DNA of 64,000 bases from Brevibacillus sedimenti (GTDB taxonomy: Bacteria; Bacillota; Bacilli; Brevibacillales; Brevibacillaceae). Made by a program: the position numbers and the translations under genes. Below, piece by piece: positions 24,592 to 34,214 of this stretch (positions are counted from its first letter, which is position 1; every line of letters begins with the position of its first letter). The stretch is from contig NZ_CP064048.1 of NCBI RefSeq assembly GCF_020923495.1, positions 273,501 to 337,500 on the forward strand, read 5' to 3'. The notes under the pieces are model-generated. The model did not search any database and was not told where the DNA came from. It worked only from the letters and a program-made list of their open reading frames with translations.

Positions 24592-25902
24592 CTACGCCTC
24601 TGTAACGGTACCCGTATGCACCGGCGTTGATTGTTTTTGTGTTTGCCGGCTGTGCACGAGCATGATGTTCAGCACGACAGCCGTGATCGAACCGGTGACA
24701 ATGCCGTTTTGCAGAATCATTTTCGCCATCGTCGGCAGTTGATCAAACATCTGCGGGACGGCAGCGGACCCAAGCCCGACGGCAATGCTGCAGGCGGCAA
24801 TCAGCAGGTTCTCGTTTTGGCGCAGATCGACTTGCGACAAGATATTGATCCCGGATGCCACCACCATGCCGAACATGGCGATCATCGCGCCGCCCAGCAC
24901 CGGATTGGGGATGACGGTGGTCAGCGCGGCCAGTTTCGGGAGCAGGCCGAGGACCACGAGAATGCCGCCGGCGGCTACCATTACGTCACGGGTCTTGATT
25001 TGCGTCAGGGACACCAAGCCGACGTTCTGAGAAAAGGCGGTGTATGGGAAGGCGTTGAAAATCCCGCCCAGCATGATCGCAATCCCTTCGCCGCGCAATC
25101 CTTTGACGACGTCCTGGCTGCTGACGTCCTGTTCCGTCACTCTGCCGAGGGCAAAATAGACGCCGGTCGATTCCACCATGCTGATGATGTTCACGAGGAT
25201 CATGGTGAGGATCGCAACGATGTGAAACTCCGGCACGCCGAAATAGAACGGCTGGACAATGTTGACCCAGGATGCCTCAGTTACGGCGTCAAAATTGACC
25301 ATGCCCATCACGTACGCCGCTGCCGTTCCGGCCACCAGGCCGAGCAGCACCGAGATGGCGCGAATAAAGCCGGTAAACAGACGATTGATAAGCAAAATGA
25401 TGACCAGTGTGCCAAATGCCAGCAGCAGGTTGCGCGGTTGGCCAAAATCCGGGCTGCCTGCACCGCCGGCGGCGTTGTTCATGGCGACAGGAATCAGCGA
25501 CAGACCGATAATCGTCACCACGGAGCCCTGCACCACCTTCGGGAAAAAGCGCAGCAGCTTGCCAAAGAGCGGTGCGGCCAACACGACAAACAGACCGGAG
25601 ACGATGATCGCTCCGTAGGCGGTGGCCAGGTTGCTGCCGGAGGCGATGGCGATAATCGGCCCCACTGCGGTGAACGTACAGCCGAGCACGACCGGCAGTC
25701 TGATCCCGGTGTAGCGTGTGCCGATCACTTGCAGCAGAGTGGCCAGTCCGCAGGTGAACAAGTCGGCTGCGATCAGGTAGGCAATCTGAGTGGGAGTCAG
25801 TTTCAGCGCGCCGCCAATAATCAGCGGGACGATGACTGCCCCCGCGTACATGGCCAATACGTGCTGCATGCCCAGCGTCAGCAGTTTTTGTTTGGACAGC
25901 AT
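24592..25902 (-). CDS. pbuX: Xanthine permease PbuX (NCS2 family)
   Basis: A 436-residue nucleobase:cation symporter-2 protein with about 12-14 membrane helices. Key motifs: QHVLAMYAGAVIVPLIIG near the start and FSQNVGLVSLTQIKTRD in the family's substrate region. The start at ATG 25902 (MLSKQK) has GAGGAG before it; an earlier ATG in the frame would lie in xpt. Second gene of xpt-pbuX, 43 bp after xpt; imports xanthine for salvage. Confidence 0.93.
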   Translation of the reverse strand: MLSKQKLLTLGMQHVLAMYAGAVIVPLIIGGALKLTPTQIAYLIAADLFTCGLATLLQVIGTRYTGIRLPVVLGCTFTAVGPIIAIASGSNLATAYGAIIVSGLFVVLAAPLFGKLLRFFPKVVQGSVVTIIGLSLIPVAMNNAAGGAGSPDFGQPRNLLLAFGTLVIILLINRLFTGFIRAISVLLGLVAGTAAAYVMGMVNFDAVTEASWVNIVQPFYFGVPEFHIVAILTMILVNIISMVESTGVYFALGRVTEQDVSSQDVVKGLRGEGIAIMLGGIFNAFPYTAFSQNVGLVSLTQIKTRDVMVAAGGILVVLGLLPKLAALTTVIPNPVLGGAMIAMFGMVVASGINILSQVDLRQNENLLIAACSIAVGLGSAAVPQMFDQLPTMAKMILQNGIVTGSITAVVLNIMLVHSRQTQKQSTPVHTGTVTEA

Positions 25903-25945
25903 GAGTGTTCTCCTCTCTTGTGAATGGGATTCCCCGCGTACCCGA

Positions 25946-26536
25946 CTAGACGCGAGCAGACACAGGCTCGATAAACTGGATGTCACCCGGCTGCATCGAT
26001 TGGATGCGGGCCAGCGACTCGACGCGAACGCCCATCTGCTCCAACAGACCGCGCCCTTCCTGGAAGCTTTTTTCGATCACCGCGCCGACGCCGACGAGGT
26101 GCGCCCCCGCTTCCTTTACGATCGTAGCCAAACCTACCAGCGCCGCTCCGGTGGCGAGAAAATCGTCGACGATCAAGACCCGGTCATGAGACGACAGGTA
26201 CTGTTTGGCGATGCTGATTTGGTACGTCTCCTGGCGGGTGAAGGATTGGACCGGCACCGAATACACCTCGTCGCTCAAGGTGACGGCTTTTTTCTTTTTC
26301 GCATAGACAAACGGCACGCCCAGCGCGTATGCCGTGGCCATCGCAAAGTGAATGCCGCTCGCTTCCACCGTCAGCACCCTGCTGACCCGCTCATCGCGGA
26401 AGAGCTCGGCAAAGGCTTGGCCGATCTTCATCGTCAACTGCGGGTCCACCTGATGATTCAAAAACGCATCCACCTTCAGCACCGTCTCGGACAACACCTT
26501 GCCGTCCCGGACGATTCGCTCCTTTAATTCTTTCAC
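25946..26536 (-). CDS. xpt: Xanthine phosphoribosyltransferase
   Basis: A 196-residue type I phosphoribosyltransferase. The PRPP-binding loop VLIVDDFLATGAAL (about residues 125-138) is diagnostic and the N terminus MKELKERIVRDGKVL is typical of Xpt. It converts xanthine and PRPP to XMP. Starts at GTG with AGGAGGAGG 9 bp upstream. First gene after the guanine riboswitch. Confidence 0.95.
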   Translation of the reverse strand: MKELKERIVRDGKVLSETVLKVDAFLNHQVDPQLTMKIGQAFAELFRDERVSRVLTVEASGIHFAMATAYALGVPFVYAKKKKAVTLSDEVYSVPVQSFTRQETYQISIAKQYLSSHDRVLIVDDFLATGAALVGLATIVKEAGAHLVGVGAVIEKSFQEGRGLLEQMGVRVESLARIQSMQPGDIQFIEPVSARV

Positions 26537-26569
26537 GTTGTTTTCCTCCTCCTATCGGCTGCACTGCCA

Positions 26570-26648
26570 CAAAAACAAGAAAACCCAGAGCGGACAGTTC
26601 ACCGGCTGGCAGGCAGACCAACTCCAAGTGAAACCTGTCCCTCTGGGC
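26570..26648 (-). terminator. xpt riboswitch terminator
   Basis: Minus strand: CCCAGAGGGACAGG pairs with CTGTCCGCTCTGGG across a long loop, followed by TTTTCTTGTTTTT. It lies between the purine aptamer and the xpt ribosome site. Confidence 0.85.
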
Positions 26649-26761
26649 TTTTTTCCCTCAGGTGTAGCACGAAAGATGTGCCAGCGCCGCTCGGACCGGG
26701 CTTTTGCCGGACGGCCGCGATACGGACCGGCGGTCAAAACGGAACCCTAGGCGCTCTTTCA

Positions 26762-26828
26762 CTCGTAGTCAGGCGATTTACGGTCACCTGGTAGAAACTT
26801 ATGGGCCATATTCCCAAAATTATACGAG
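26762..26828 (-). promoter_or_regulatory. Guanine (purine) riboswitch
   Basis: Minus strand: CTCGTATAAT starts P1/J1-2, then TATGG...GTTTCTACCAGG, then CCGTAAA..., closing with CTGACTACGAG. The base that pairs with ligand, in GACTAC, is C, which specifies guanine/hypoxanthine rather than adenine. It should terminate xpt-pbuX transcription when guanine is abundant. Confidence 0.96.
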
Positions 26829-26911
26829 CTTGTGTCGATGTTCGGTTGATACAGACAAATCTACCACACTACCTGTCGGCGGGGCAAGCGTAATTTTGCC
26901 GCAATCAAGTC

Positions 26912-26951
26912 AAAAAAAAAAGCGCGAACCCTCGCGCAATGGGAGGGTTCG
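26912..26951 (-). terminator. Terminator of rsgA
   Basis: Minus strand: CGAACCCTC / GAGGGTTCG stem followed by CGC and ten T, 22 bp after the rsgA stop. Confidence 0.85.
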
Positions 26952-26973
26952 GCAGGATGGAACAGCAGGCCGC

Positions 26974-28044
26974 CTACCGCTTGGGCTTAGCGTGGCGCAT
27001 GGCCATCGTGATTTTCTTCCACTTGTTTTTTTCGGCCGCCTGCAATCTGGCGTCATCCTTGCGGGCCAGATGGGCCAGTTCCCGCTGCAGTTTCCGATAG
27101 CTGTCAAAGCGGGCCCGCTGCAGCGAGCCGTCGGCCAACGCCGCCTGGACCGCACAGCCGGGCTCCCTTTCGTGACTGCAGTCGCGAAAGCGGCAGGCTT
27201 CCGCCAGTGTTTCAATGTCGTCAAAGGCGTCGCGAAACCCGTCATCCGCCTCCCACAACTGCAGTTCCCGCATGCCAGGCGTGTCGATCATCAGGCCGCC
27301 TGAGGGCAGCCGGAACAGCTCGCGGTGCGTCGTGGTGTGCCGGCCGCGGTCGTCTTTGCTGCGCACGCCGCTGACCCGCTGAAGATCCATGCCGGCCAGC
27401 CGATTGATGAGCGTCGATTTGCCCACCCCGGAGGAGCCCAGCAGCGCGACGGTCTGCCCCTCCCTCAGGTACGGAGCCAGGCTGTCCAGCCCCTCGCCCC
27501 GTTCAGCGCTGATCGCGTGGATCGGCACTCCGATGGCGACCGACTCCACTTCGGCCACCTTGCGCTCCACATCCTCGCACAAATCGGCCTTGCTCAACAC
27601 GATGACCGGGTTGGCCCCGCTTTCCCACGCCAGGATCAGATAGCGCTCGATCCGGCGCAGGTTAAAATCGTTGTTCAACGCGTTGACGAGAAACACGGTA
27701 TCCACGTTGGCGGCGACGATCTGCTCCTCCACTGTTTCGCCCGCCGCCCTGCGGGAAAACTTGCTCGTGCGCGGGAGCACGGCGTGGATGGAGGCCCGCT
27801 TCTCTTCGACGCGGGAAGTGATGACCACCCAATCCCCCACCGCCGGGTAGTCTTCCCGTCCGGAGGCCGTAAAACGGAACTTACCCGTCACTTCCCCCAG
27901 GAGTTCGCCGTGTTCCGTCATCACGCGATACAATCGTTTGTGTTCCAGGACAATGCGTCCCACACATACATCCTGCTCCGCAAACGGAGCGAAATGGGCT
28001 GCGAAATGGTCGTTCCAGCCCCATGCCTGCAAATTGTTGTTCAC
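26974..28044 (-). CDS. rsgA: Ribosome small subunit-dependent GTPase A
   Basis: A 356-residue circularly permuted GTPase of the RsgA/YjeQ family that assists late 30S maturation. Motif order shows the permutation: G4-like LSKAD first, then P-loop GSSGVGKST, then DTPG. It has an N-terminal OB-like domain and a C-terminal zinc site CRFRDCSHEREPGC. Start is GTG with AGGAGG 9 bp upstream. It stands alone, not next to prpC/prkC, where the housekeeping copy usually sits in Bacillales, so it is probably a second paralog. Confidence 0.92.
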   Translation of the reverse strand: MNNNLQAWGWNDHFAAHFAPFAEQDVCVGRIVLEHKRLYRVMTEHGELLGEVTGKFRFTASGREDYPAVGDWVVITSRVEEKRASIHAVLPRTSKFSRRAAGETVEEQIVAANVDTVFLVNALNNDFNLRRIERYLILAWESGANPVIVLSKADLCEDVERKVAEVESVAIGVPIHAISAERGEGLDSLAPYLREGQTVALLGSSGVGKSTLINRLAGMDLQRVSGVRSKDDRGRHTTTHRELFRLPSGGLMIDTPGMRELQLWEADDGFRDAFDDIETLAEACRFRDCSHEREPGCAVQAALADGSLQRARFDSYRKLQRELAHLARKDDARLQAAEKNKWKKITMAMRHAKPKR

Positions 28045-28130
28045 TTACGGATTCCTCCTGCAAAGGTATTGTCTGGTCCAGTCAACAGGACAACAACCCG
28101 TCACAGGGAATCCTCTGGCAAAAAATACGG

Positions 28131-28205
28131 TTAGCGTCCGGCTGAAAGGAGGATTCCCGTGACTACATCACCTTGAACAATCTCGACAATCTGCGTTTTT
28201 ACCAT
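28131..28205 (-). CDS. Short peptide ORF upstream of rsgA (24 aa)
   Basis: ATG at 28205 has AAGGAG about 10 bp upstream and opens a 24-codon frame: MVKTQIVEIVQG followed by DVVTGILLSAGR. I do not recognise it. It could be a small protein or a leader peptide for rsgA, whose start is 87 bp downstream. The only evidence is the ribosome site and position. Confidence 0.3.
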   Translation of the reverse strand: MVKTQIVEIVQGDVVTGILLSAGR

Positions 28206-28328
28206 CGTGACATCTCTCCTTTCAGACCGGCGAACCGGTCAATGCATGTGGTTACCGCTAATTGTACCACGGTTTTATGGGGAGCAACAGTACGGGATGC
28301 CCCGGATTTTCTGCCTGACGCGACGACG

Positions 28329-28544
28329 TCAGTCGCCGCCTCCACCGTCGCTTCCTCCTCCGCCGTCTCCCCAGATGCCGTCGGACTTGTGGTCTTTACC
28401 GTCGCTGTCGATGTAAAACGGTCCGGACGACGAACTGTCACTGCCGTACGCGGAGGATCGACCAGTGCCCGCCCTTTTGACGGCCGACACGAGCACCAGC
28501 AGCAGGAGGATCAATAATACGGCACCGATGATGATTGCTTTCAT
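28329..28544 (-). CDS. Small single-pass membrane protein with Gly/Asp/Ser tail
   Basis: A 71-residue protein: MKAII followed by a very hydrophobic helix (about residues 4-21), then a polar region rich in Ser, Gly and Asp ending GGGGSDGGGGD. GGGGGAG precedes the ATG closely. The tail composition is low-complexity and hydrophilic, suggesting an extracellular or cytoplasmic flexible segment. No function can be assigned. Confidence 0.6.
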   Translation of the reverse strand: MKAIIIGAVLLILLLLVLVSAVKRAGTGRSSAYGSDSSSSGPFYIDSDGKDHKSDGIWGDGGGGSDGGGGD

Positions 28545-28720
28545 CTTTCTCCCCCAGCATTTGCAATTTTTGATTGCCATTTCATTATTCATGCAGCGGT
28601 CTTGCAGTCAGGCAGGCCGAATGCCCAGGAAAAGCGGCCGTACGTCCCCCCGCTGTTTGCCTGGATAATTCTGTGGTACGCTTACCTTACATGCTGTGCA
28701 GTGGGAGGGGTTTCTTATCC

Positions 28721-29584
28721 ATGGATACGGTCACACACGCGCTTATCGGCGCAGTTCTCTACAGGTCGATTCGCACTGAACACCTGTCCAAAGCGGAAAA
28801 GCGGGCGCTCTTGTTCACCTCGCTTGCCGGAAGCGAACTGCCCGACATCGACGTCGTCTCCCAATTGTGGGATACAGGCGGCCAATACCTGATGTGGCAT
28901 CGCGGCATTACCCACTCGGTCCTGCTCGTGCCGGTGTGGGCGGCGCTTTTGACCGGCATCGCCCGATGGTGGTGGCGGGTGGCTGACAAGCGCATTTTCC
29001 CGCTCGCCATGCTCGCCCTCTTTGTCCACATCACCACCGACATTTTCAATCCGTGGGGCACCGGCTACTGGGAGCCGTTTTCCCAGCAGCGCGTCTCCAT
29101 CGGCACCGTCCCGATTATCGATCTGGTCATGTGGGCGATCATGCTCGCCGGCTATCTCCTCAGCCGTTTCGGCAAATGGCCGCGCCATCTCGTCTTTCGC
29201 GCCGTTGCCTGCCTACTGGTGCTGGAGATCGCCAGCCAGACGGTGCAGGGCCAGATCGTCAAGCATTCGTTTGCAGACCGGTACGAGCAGGTCGTGCTGG
29301 CCGCCGACTTTGTGCCTGGTTCGTACAAGGTGATCAGCAAACAGGGAACCACTGTGGACATTCACCGCGCCTCCGTCTGGTCGGAGCCGGTGCTGCTTCA
29401 GCGCCTCACCACCGCCGAGCAGGCCGATCTGACGCCGCTGTTCGAGCAAAATCCGGCTGCCCGCACGCTCTATCAGTGGGCGCCGATGGTCGTCGTCGTT
29501 GACACGCCTGAGCGTCTGGCCGTCTTCGATCCGCGTTTTGGCGACCGGGGCGAGTCGTTTTTGTACGAGTACATCGACAAGTAA
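28721..29584 (+). CDS. Membrane-bound metal-dependent hydrolase, YfhP/YdjM family (DUF457)
   Basis: A 287-residue protein starting MDTVTHALIGAVLY, with family motifs THALIG, SELPDID and HRGITHS (His/Asp metal ligands) and four to five membrane helices in the first two thirds. The C-terminal ~110 residues are soluble. Members of this family include B. subtilis YfhP. Actual substrate is unknown. GGGAGGGG lies 10 bp before the ATG. Confidence 0.85.
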   Translation: MDTVTHALIGAVLYRSIRTEHLSKAEKRALLFTSLAGSELPDIDVVSQLWDTGGQYLMWHRGITHSVLLVPVWAALLTGIARWWWRVADKRIFPLAMLALFVHITTDIFNPWGTGYWEPFSQQRVSIGTVPIIDLVMWAIMLAGYLLSRFGKWPRHLVFRAVACLLVLEIASQTVQGQIVKHSFADRYEQVVLAADFVPGSYKVISKQGTTVDIHRASVWSEPVLLQRLTTAEQADLTPLFEQNPAARTLYQWAPMVVVVDTPERLAVFDPRFGDRGESFLYEYIDK

Positions 29585-29687
29585 TCAGCACACGATCACG
29601 ACTGTGTGCTCGCCGCGTCAGCGGCACAGCGGCCGGAATGTCGGCTGACTCGCGAAACGCGCGGCGAGCGAAGCAGTCCGTCTGGTA

Positions 29688-30368
29688 TCAGGAAGAGGGG
29701 ATGAAAACGTCCTTCTCTTCATCATAGTGATAGACTTGTGAAGTTTCTTTGGTCGAACTTACGTGTTCGAAGTCCTCGTTATAGTTGTAGGCAGTCTGCT
29801 TGTAATACAGGGTGCCTGTATGTTCATCGATAAAAAACGTGCCAAACTTCTTGTGTAACGGCGGGGGGCCGTTCGCCAACACATCATAAGCTACGCCATT
29901 CCACACTTCTTTGTAACCCTGCTTTGTGTATTTGATGAGATGGTAATTGTTTTTCTGTACGCCGGAACCGCCAAGCCCGGATACAAATGAAATCATGTGA
30001 TCAACGGCACCGTGAACCTGCAGACCATATACTGGCTCACCCTTGGCATACACCTCTCTGTATGCGCCGTTTTCTTCCGCATACAGGACAAACCAGCCTT
30101 CCATATGGCTCGTTGTCAGGAAGGCGGCTATTTCGGGTGCCCTGTTTTTTCGATCCATCCGAAGATACACAAGCGTAATGCTTTCTTTCTTGATTTCATC
30201 TGGTTGACTAAACTTTTGTCTGAATGAATCGAACAACCAATCGGGGATGTTGGTTGCATCCCCCTCTTCTGATTGAACAGGTTGTTTTCGTTCCCCTTGC
30301 TCGCTGTTCGATGACGTACAGCCGATCAGGACAACAGCTGTCACAACAAGCAGCAGCCATTTCTTCAC
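29688..30368 (-). CDS. Hypothetical lipoprotein
   Basis: A 226-residue protein with a clear lipoprotein signal (MKKWLLLVV...LIGC, Cys near 17) and a charged linker. The mature part includes WLFDSFRQKFSQPDEIKK and repeated aromatic strands near the C terminus (GTLYYKQTAYNYNEDF). No family recognised. Its codons are richer in A and T than its neighbours', which may mean recent acquisition. Convergent with the YfhP-like gene; a GC-rich hairpin (about 29611-29668) lies between them. Confidence 0.7.
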   Translation of the reverse strand: MKKWLLLVVTAVVLIGCTSSNSEQGERKQPVQSEEGDATNIPDWLFDSFRQKFSQPDEIKKESITLVYLRMDRKNRAPEIAAFLTTSHMEGWFVLYAEENGAYREVYAKGEPVYGLQVHGAVDHMISFVSGLGGSGVQKNNYHLIKYTKQGYKEVWNGVAYDVLANGPPPLHKKFGTFFIDEHTGTLYYKQTAYNYNEDFEHVSSTKETSQVYHYDEEKDVFIPSS

Positions 30369-30439
30369 TAGAGTCTTTTTGCCTCCTTAGCTGTCTCTGC
30401 AAGCCCATCTTTCGTATAAGTACAGCCTACTGCTTCCTG

Positions 30440-31258
30440 TTACTTCCGCCCCAGGAAGTCGAGCACCAGCCGGTTGAACGCCTCCGGCTGGTCCATCGGC
30501 GGAATGTGAGCCGACGCCTCCAGCACTGCTTTTTCCGCGCCGGATATGCGTGCCGCCAGCTCGTCGGCGATCTGCAAAAAGTCCTCGTAGTCTCTGCCGC
30601 CGGCAATCACCAGCGTCGGTACCTTGATCTCTTCCAGCCGGTCTTTCGGCAGCGGTGACAGCCACGCGGGCATTTGGGTCACCGGCGGCAGCGAGTAGGC
30701 ATGCGCGGTCATCTGCCGGAAGTTCTCCCTCTCTTCCCCCGCCTCTGTGTTGACCGGCTGATCCGGCCCGTCAAACCACATCCGCGCCGCCAGCTCCACT
30801 GCCTCTTCCCGGCTGCCTGATTCAATCAGCTCTGCTATGCGGCCTGCATCCCGCTGCCGTCGCTCCGATCGCGGGTGGCCGAGCAGACCGGACGAGACGA
30901 GTACGAGCCGCTTCACCATCTCCGGCCAGGCCAGGGCAAACTCCTGGGCCACCATCCCGCCGAATGACAAGCCGACAACATGGGCCCGTTCCACACCCAA
31001 TCCTTCCAGCACGGCGCGGGTATCCCCGTACACCGTGTAGGGCCCCTCCCCGATGGGCGTCCGGCCCATGCCGCGCAGATCAAAGCGGATGACGCGATAG
31101 AATTGGGCAAACACCGCCGCCTGTCTCTCCCACATGCGCGTGTCCAGATTAAGTCCGTGAATCAGCAGCAGCGGCTCTCCCGTTCCCTGTGCTTCGTAGT
31201 AGAAGCGGGTGCCGTTCGCTTCGATCCATCCGGATTGCGTTACGAGATCGATTTCCAT
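30440..31258 (-). CDS. Alpha/beta hydrolase
   Basis: A 272-residue alpha/beta-fold hydrolase. Oxyanion region LLLIHGLNLDTRMW, nucleophile elbow VVGLSFGGM (Ser near 98), acid in VIAGGRDYED and His in SAHIPPMDQPEAF. The pattern resembles 3-oxoadipate enol-lactonase and related esterases; the real substrate is not evident. It is separate from the pot operon, whose terminator lies upstream. Confidence 0.88.
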   Translation of the reverse strand: MEIDLVTQSGWIEANGTRFYYEAQGTGEPLLLIHGLNLDTRMWERQAAVFAQFYRVIRFDLRGMGRTPIGEGPYTVYGDTRAVLEGLGVERAHVVGLSFGGMVAQEFALAWPEMVKRLVLVSSGLLGHPRSERRQRDAGRIAELIESGSREEAVELAARMWFDGPDQPVNTEAGEERENFRQMTAHAYSLPPVTQMPAWLSPLPKDRLEEIKVPTLVIAGGRDYEDFLQIADELAARISGAEKAVLEASAHIPPMDQPEAFNRLVLDFLGRK

Positions 31259-31378
31259 TTTTTATCACCCCGCCACCACTATTGCACACATCACCCGGAT
31301 GTGTCCAGACAATTCACACAATATACGAGATACCCCCCAAAAAGTCCGGACGTCACGTATGGGTCGCGATGTGCGCTG

Positions 31379-31426
31379 AAAAAAACAACGGCCCGACACA
31401 CGGGAGATGTCCCCGCTGCCGGGCCG
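31379..31426 (-). terminator. Terminator of potABCD
   Basis: Minus strand: CGGCCCG ... CGGGCCG stem followed by TTGTTTTTTT, about 50 bp after the potD stop. Confidence 0.8.
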
Positions 31427-31476
31427 GATGCACGCGTCCCGCCGCCGCCACATGTGCGGTGAAACGGGACTTGCGC

Positions 31477-32532
31477 TTATTCACGTCCACTCTTTAGTTC
31501 AGTCCAGTACCGGTCGTACTCCTGCAGCGTGTCGCCCACGTCGACAAGCCATTCGGCCCGATCGATGTCCGCTTTGTCCAAGAAGATCATCTTGTTGGCG
31601 CGGTATTCTTCGCTGTGCAGCGGGTACGCCTTTTCGTTCGGGTTGCTGTAGCCGATGAACTCGTAGTTTTTCACGCTGACCTGCGGGTCCATCAGGTAGT
31701 TGATAAACTTCTCCGCCAGTTCCTTGTGCTTGGCTCCTTTGGGAATGGCCAGCGTGTCCGCCCAGATTGTGGCCCCTTCTTTCGGGATGACGTACGCGAC
31801 ATCCTGGTTTTGCGCGTTGATAAACGACGCGTCGCCGGACCAGACGGTGCCAATCCACGCTTCTTCGGCGATCATTTTCTGCTTGATGTTGTCCGTGTCA
31901 AACGCGATCACACTGGGCAAAAGGCCCTTCAGATCCGCAAACGCCTTCTCCAGTTCGCCCTTGTCCTTGGTGCTGTTGGAGAAGCCGTTTTTGATCAGCG
32001 CCATGCCCATGACTTCGCGCGGGTCGTTCAGCAGGATCACACGTCCCTTGTACGCAGGGTTCCACAGGTCCTGCCAGCTGGTGATCGGCTCTTTCACGTA
32101 CTTTTTGTTGTAGGCGATCCCCGTAATGCCCCAGGTATACACGATCGAATACTTGTTGCCCGGGTCAAACGGCGGCGTCTGGAACGTGGAGACGATGTTC
32201 TTCAGGTTGGGGATGTTCTCCTTGTTCAGCTCTTCCAGCAAGCCGAGCTGGATCAACGTTCCCACCATGTAGTCGGACGGCTGGATCAGGTCGTAACCGG
32301 AAGCGCCCGCCTGGATTTTGGCCAGCATCTCTTCGTTGCTGCCGTACACGTCGTAGTTTACCTTGACGTTGTACGTCTGCTCAAACTCCTTGATCACATC
32401 CGGGTTAAAGTTGTCAGCCCAACTGTAGATGTTCAGCACCTGCTCCCCTTGCTCGGAAGAGGAGCAGCCGACGGCGGAAAAGGCGAGGGCGGCGGACATC
32501 GCGCCGATCAACAGGGACTTCAGCACTTTCAT
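31477..32532 (-). CDS. potD: Spermidine/putrescine-binding lipoprotein PotD
   Basis: A 351-residue extracytoplasmic binding lipoprotein. Signal peptide MKVLKSLLIGAMSAALAFS with lipobox AVGC. The mature part begins LNIYSWADNFNPDVIKEFEQ, a PotD hallmark, with WGITGIAYNKKYV and further conserved segments. Last gene of potABCD; delivers polyamine to PotBC. Confidence 0.93.
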   Translation of the reverse strand: MKVLKSLLIGAMSAALAFSAVGCSSSEQGEQVLNIYSWADNFNPDVIKEFEQTYNVKVNYDVYGSNEEMLAKIQAGASGYDLIQPSDYMVGTLIQLGLLEELNKENIPNLKNIVSTFQTPPFDPGNKYSIVYTWGITGIAYNKKYVKEPITSWQDLWNPAYKGRVILLNDPREVMGMALIKNGFSNSTKDKGELEKAFADLKGLLPSVIAFDTDNIKQKMIAEEAWIGTVWSGDASFINAQNQDVAYVIPKEGATIWADTLAIPKGAKHKELAEKFINYLMDPQVSVKNYEFIGYSNPNEKAYPLHSEEYRANKMIFLDKADIDRAEWLVDVGDTLQEYDRYWTELKSGRE

Positions 32533-32574
32533 GTGACGAGTTCAACCTCCCGTAAACGGTTGTTTGTGTCCTGG

Positions 32575-33366
32575 TTACAACGTGATCGATTTGGAGTCCT
32601 TGCGCCGGAGAAGCTCGGCGATGACCACCAGCAGCACCGTGCAGGCGATCATCAGCGTGGAGAGCGCGTTTACCTCCGGAGACACGCCGCGTTTAACCAG
32701 GCCGTAGATGTACAGCGGCAGCGTCGTCGAGTTGGGCCCGGCGACAAAGAACGAAATAATGAAGTCGTCCAGCGAGAGCGTAAAGGACATCAGCAGCCCG
32801 GCGAGAATGCTGGGCGAGATCAGCGGCAGCGTCACATGGCGCAGCGTCTCCCAGGGGGTGGCACCCAAATCCTGTGCCGCCTCTTCCAGTTCGCTGCCCA
32901 TGTCGGCCAGCCGCGCCATGATGATGACCATCACAAACGGCATGCTGAAGGTGACATGCGCCATCACCAGCGTCGCTTTGCCCAGCTCGATGTGCAGTTG
33001 GCTGAACAGCACCAGCAGCGACAGCCCCATCATGATTTCCGGGATGACGATCGGCAGGTAGATTAGGGATTGAACGATGCTGCGCCAGCGAAGCGAGAAA
33101 TGCTTTAACGCCAGTGCCGCCGCCGTCCCCAAGAGCGTGGCCAGCACACTGCTGATCAGCGCGATGGACAAGCTGTTGCCCAATGCTTCCATCACCTGCC
33201 GGTTTTCAAACAAGGAAACGTACCATTTCCACGTAAACCCGCTCCAGACGGCATTGATGCGCGACTGGTTGAACGAATACAGCATCAAAACGGCGATCGG
33301 CAGGTACAAAAAGACCAGCATCGCCCAGGAATAACCGGATAGTGCTCGGCGCCGCCAGCTGCTCAT
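32575..33366 (-). CDS. potC: Spermidine/putrescine ABC permease PotC
   Basis: A 263-residue inner-membrane permease with about six helices and the conserved cytoplasmic EAA-type loop EEAAQDLGATPWETLRHVTLP. It overlaps potB by 4 bp. Confidence 0.93.
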   Translation of the reverse strand: MSSWRRRALSGYSWAMLVFLYLPIAVLMLYSFNQSRINAVWSGFTWKWYVSLFENRQVMEALGNSLSIALISSVLATLLGTAAALALKHFSLRWRSIVQSLIYLPIVIPEIMMGLSLLVLFSQLHIELGKATLVMAHVTFSMPFVMVIIMARLADMGSELEEAAQDLGATPWETLRHVTLPLISPSILAGLLMSFTLSLDDFIISFFVAGPNSTTLPLYIYGLVKRGVSPEVNALSTLMIACTVLLVVIAELLRRKDSKSITL

Positions 33367-34214
33367 GCTGCTCCCTCCTTTGGCCCGGCCGCTTTGGTGG
33401 CACGGTAGTAAAGGAAGATCAACAGCATCGACAGAAGCATCAAAACGATCGAAAGCGCCGAGCCAAACGGCCAGTCGCGTGCGGAGAGGAACTGGTTCTG
33501 GATGACGTTGCCGATCAGGGCCGATTTCGCCCCGCCCATCACGTCAGGCACGACGAACATGCCGATGGACGACACGAAAACCAGAATGGAACCGGTGACC
33601 ACGCCTGTCTTGCTCAGCGGCAAGGTGACGTGCCAAAAGGCTTTCCACGGCGTCGCACCCAGGTCGTACGCCGCCTCCAGCTTGCGCCGATCCATCTGCT
33701 CCAGCGAGACGTAGATCGGCAGCACCATGAACGGCAGCAGGGTGTAGACCATCCCCAGCAGCACCGAGCCGGAGTTGTACAAGAGCGGCAGCGGTTCGTC
33801 GATCAGACCGAGCGACTGCAGCACGGTGTTGATTACACCTTGCGAGCGCAAAATGATCACCCAGGCGTACGAGCGAACGAGAAAATTGATCCAAAACGGG
33901 ATCATGACCAGCAGCAGCCAGATTTTCTGCGCCGACCGCCGCATCCGCGAGATGTGGTACGCCAGCGGATAGCCGCAGACGAGCGCGAGAAACGTCGTCA
34001 GCACGGAAATGGCCAGCGTGTCCAGGAAGATGTCTCCGTACAGCGGATCAATGATGCGCGTGTAGTTGTCCAGCGTCCCCTGATACACGATCTGGCCGTA
34101 GGTGCCGCGTTTCAAAAAGGAAAGGGCAGCGATCATCAATAGCGGCAGGACGAAGAGCGCCCCCAGCCACACCAGGGCCGGCAGCGCCAATAGCTTGAGC
34201 CGTTTGGTGGTCAT
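33363..34214 (-). CDS. potB: Spermidine/putrescine ABC permease PotB
   Basis: A 283-residue permease with about six membrane helices and loop LEAAYDLGATPWKAFWHVTLP. ATG at 34214 overlaps the potA stop (ATGA), so I reject the 11-codon longer frame. Confidence 0.93.
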   Translation of the reverse strand: MTTKRLKLLALPALVWLGALFVLPLLMIAALSFLKRGTYGQIVYQGTLDNYTRIIDPLYGDIFLDTLAISVLTTFLALVCGYPLAYHISRMRRSAQKIWLLLVMIPFWINFLVRSYAWVIILRSQGVINTVLQSLGLIDEPLPLLYNSGSVLLGMVYTLLPFMVLPIYVSLEQMDRRKLEAAYDLGATPWKAFWHVTLPLSKTGVVTGSILVFVSSIGMFVVPDVMGGAKSALIGNVIQNQFLSARDWPFGSALSIVLMLLSMLLIFLYYRATKAAGPKEGAA

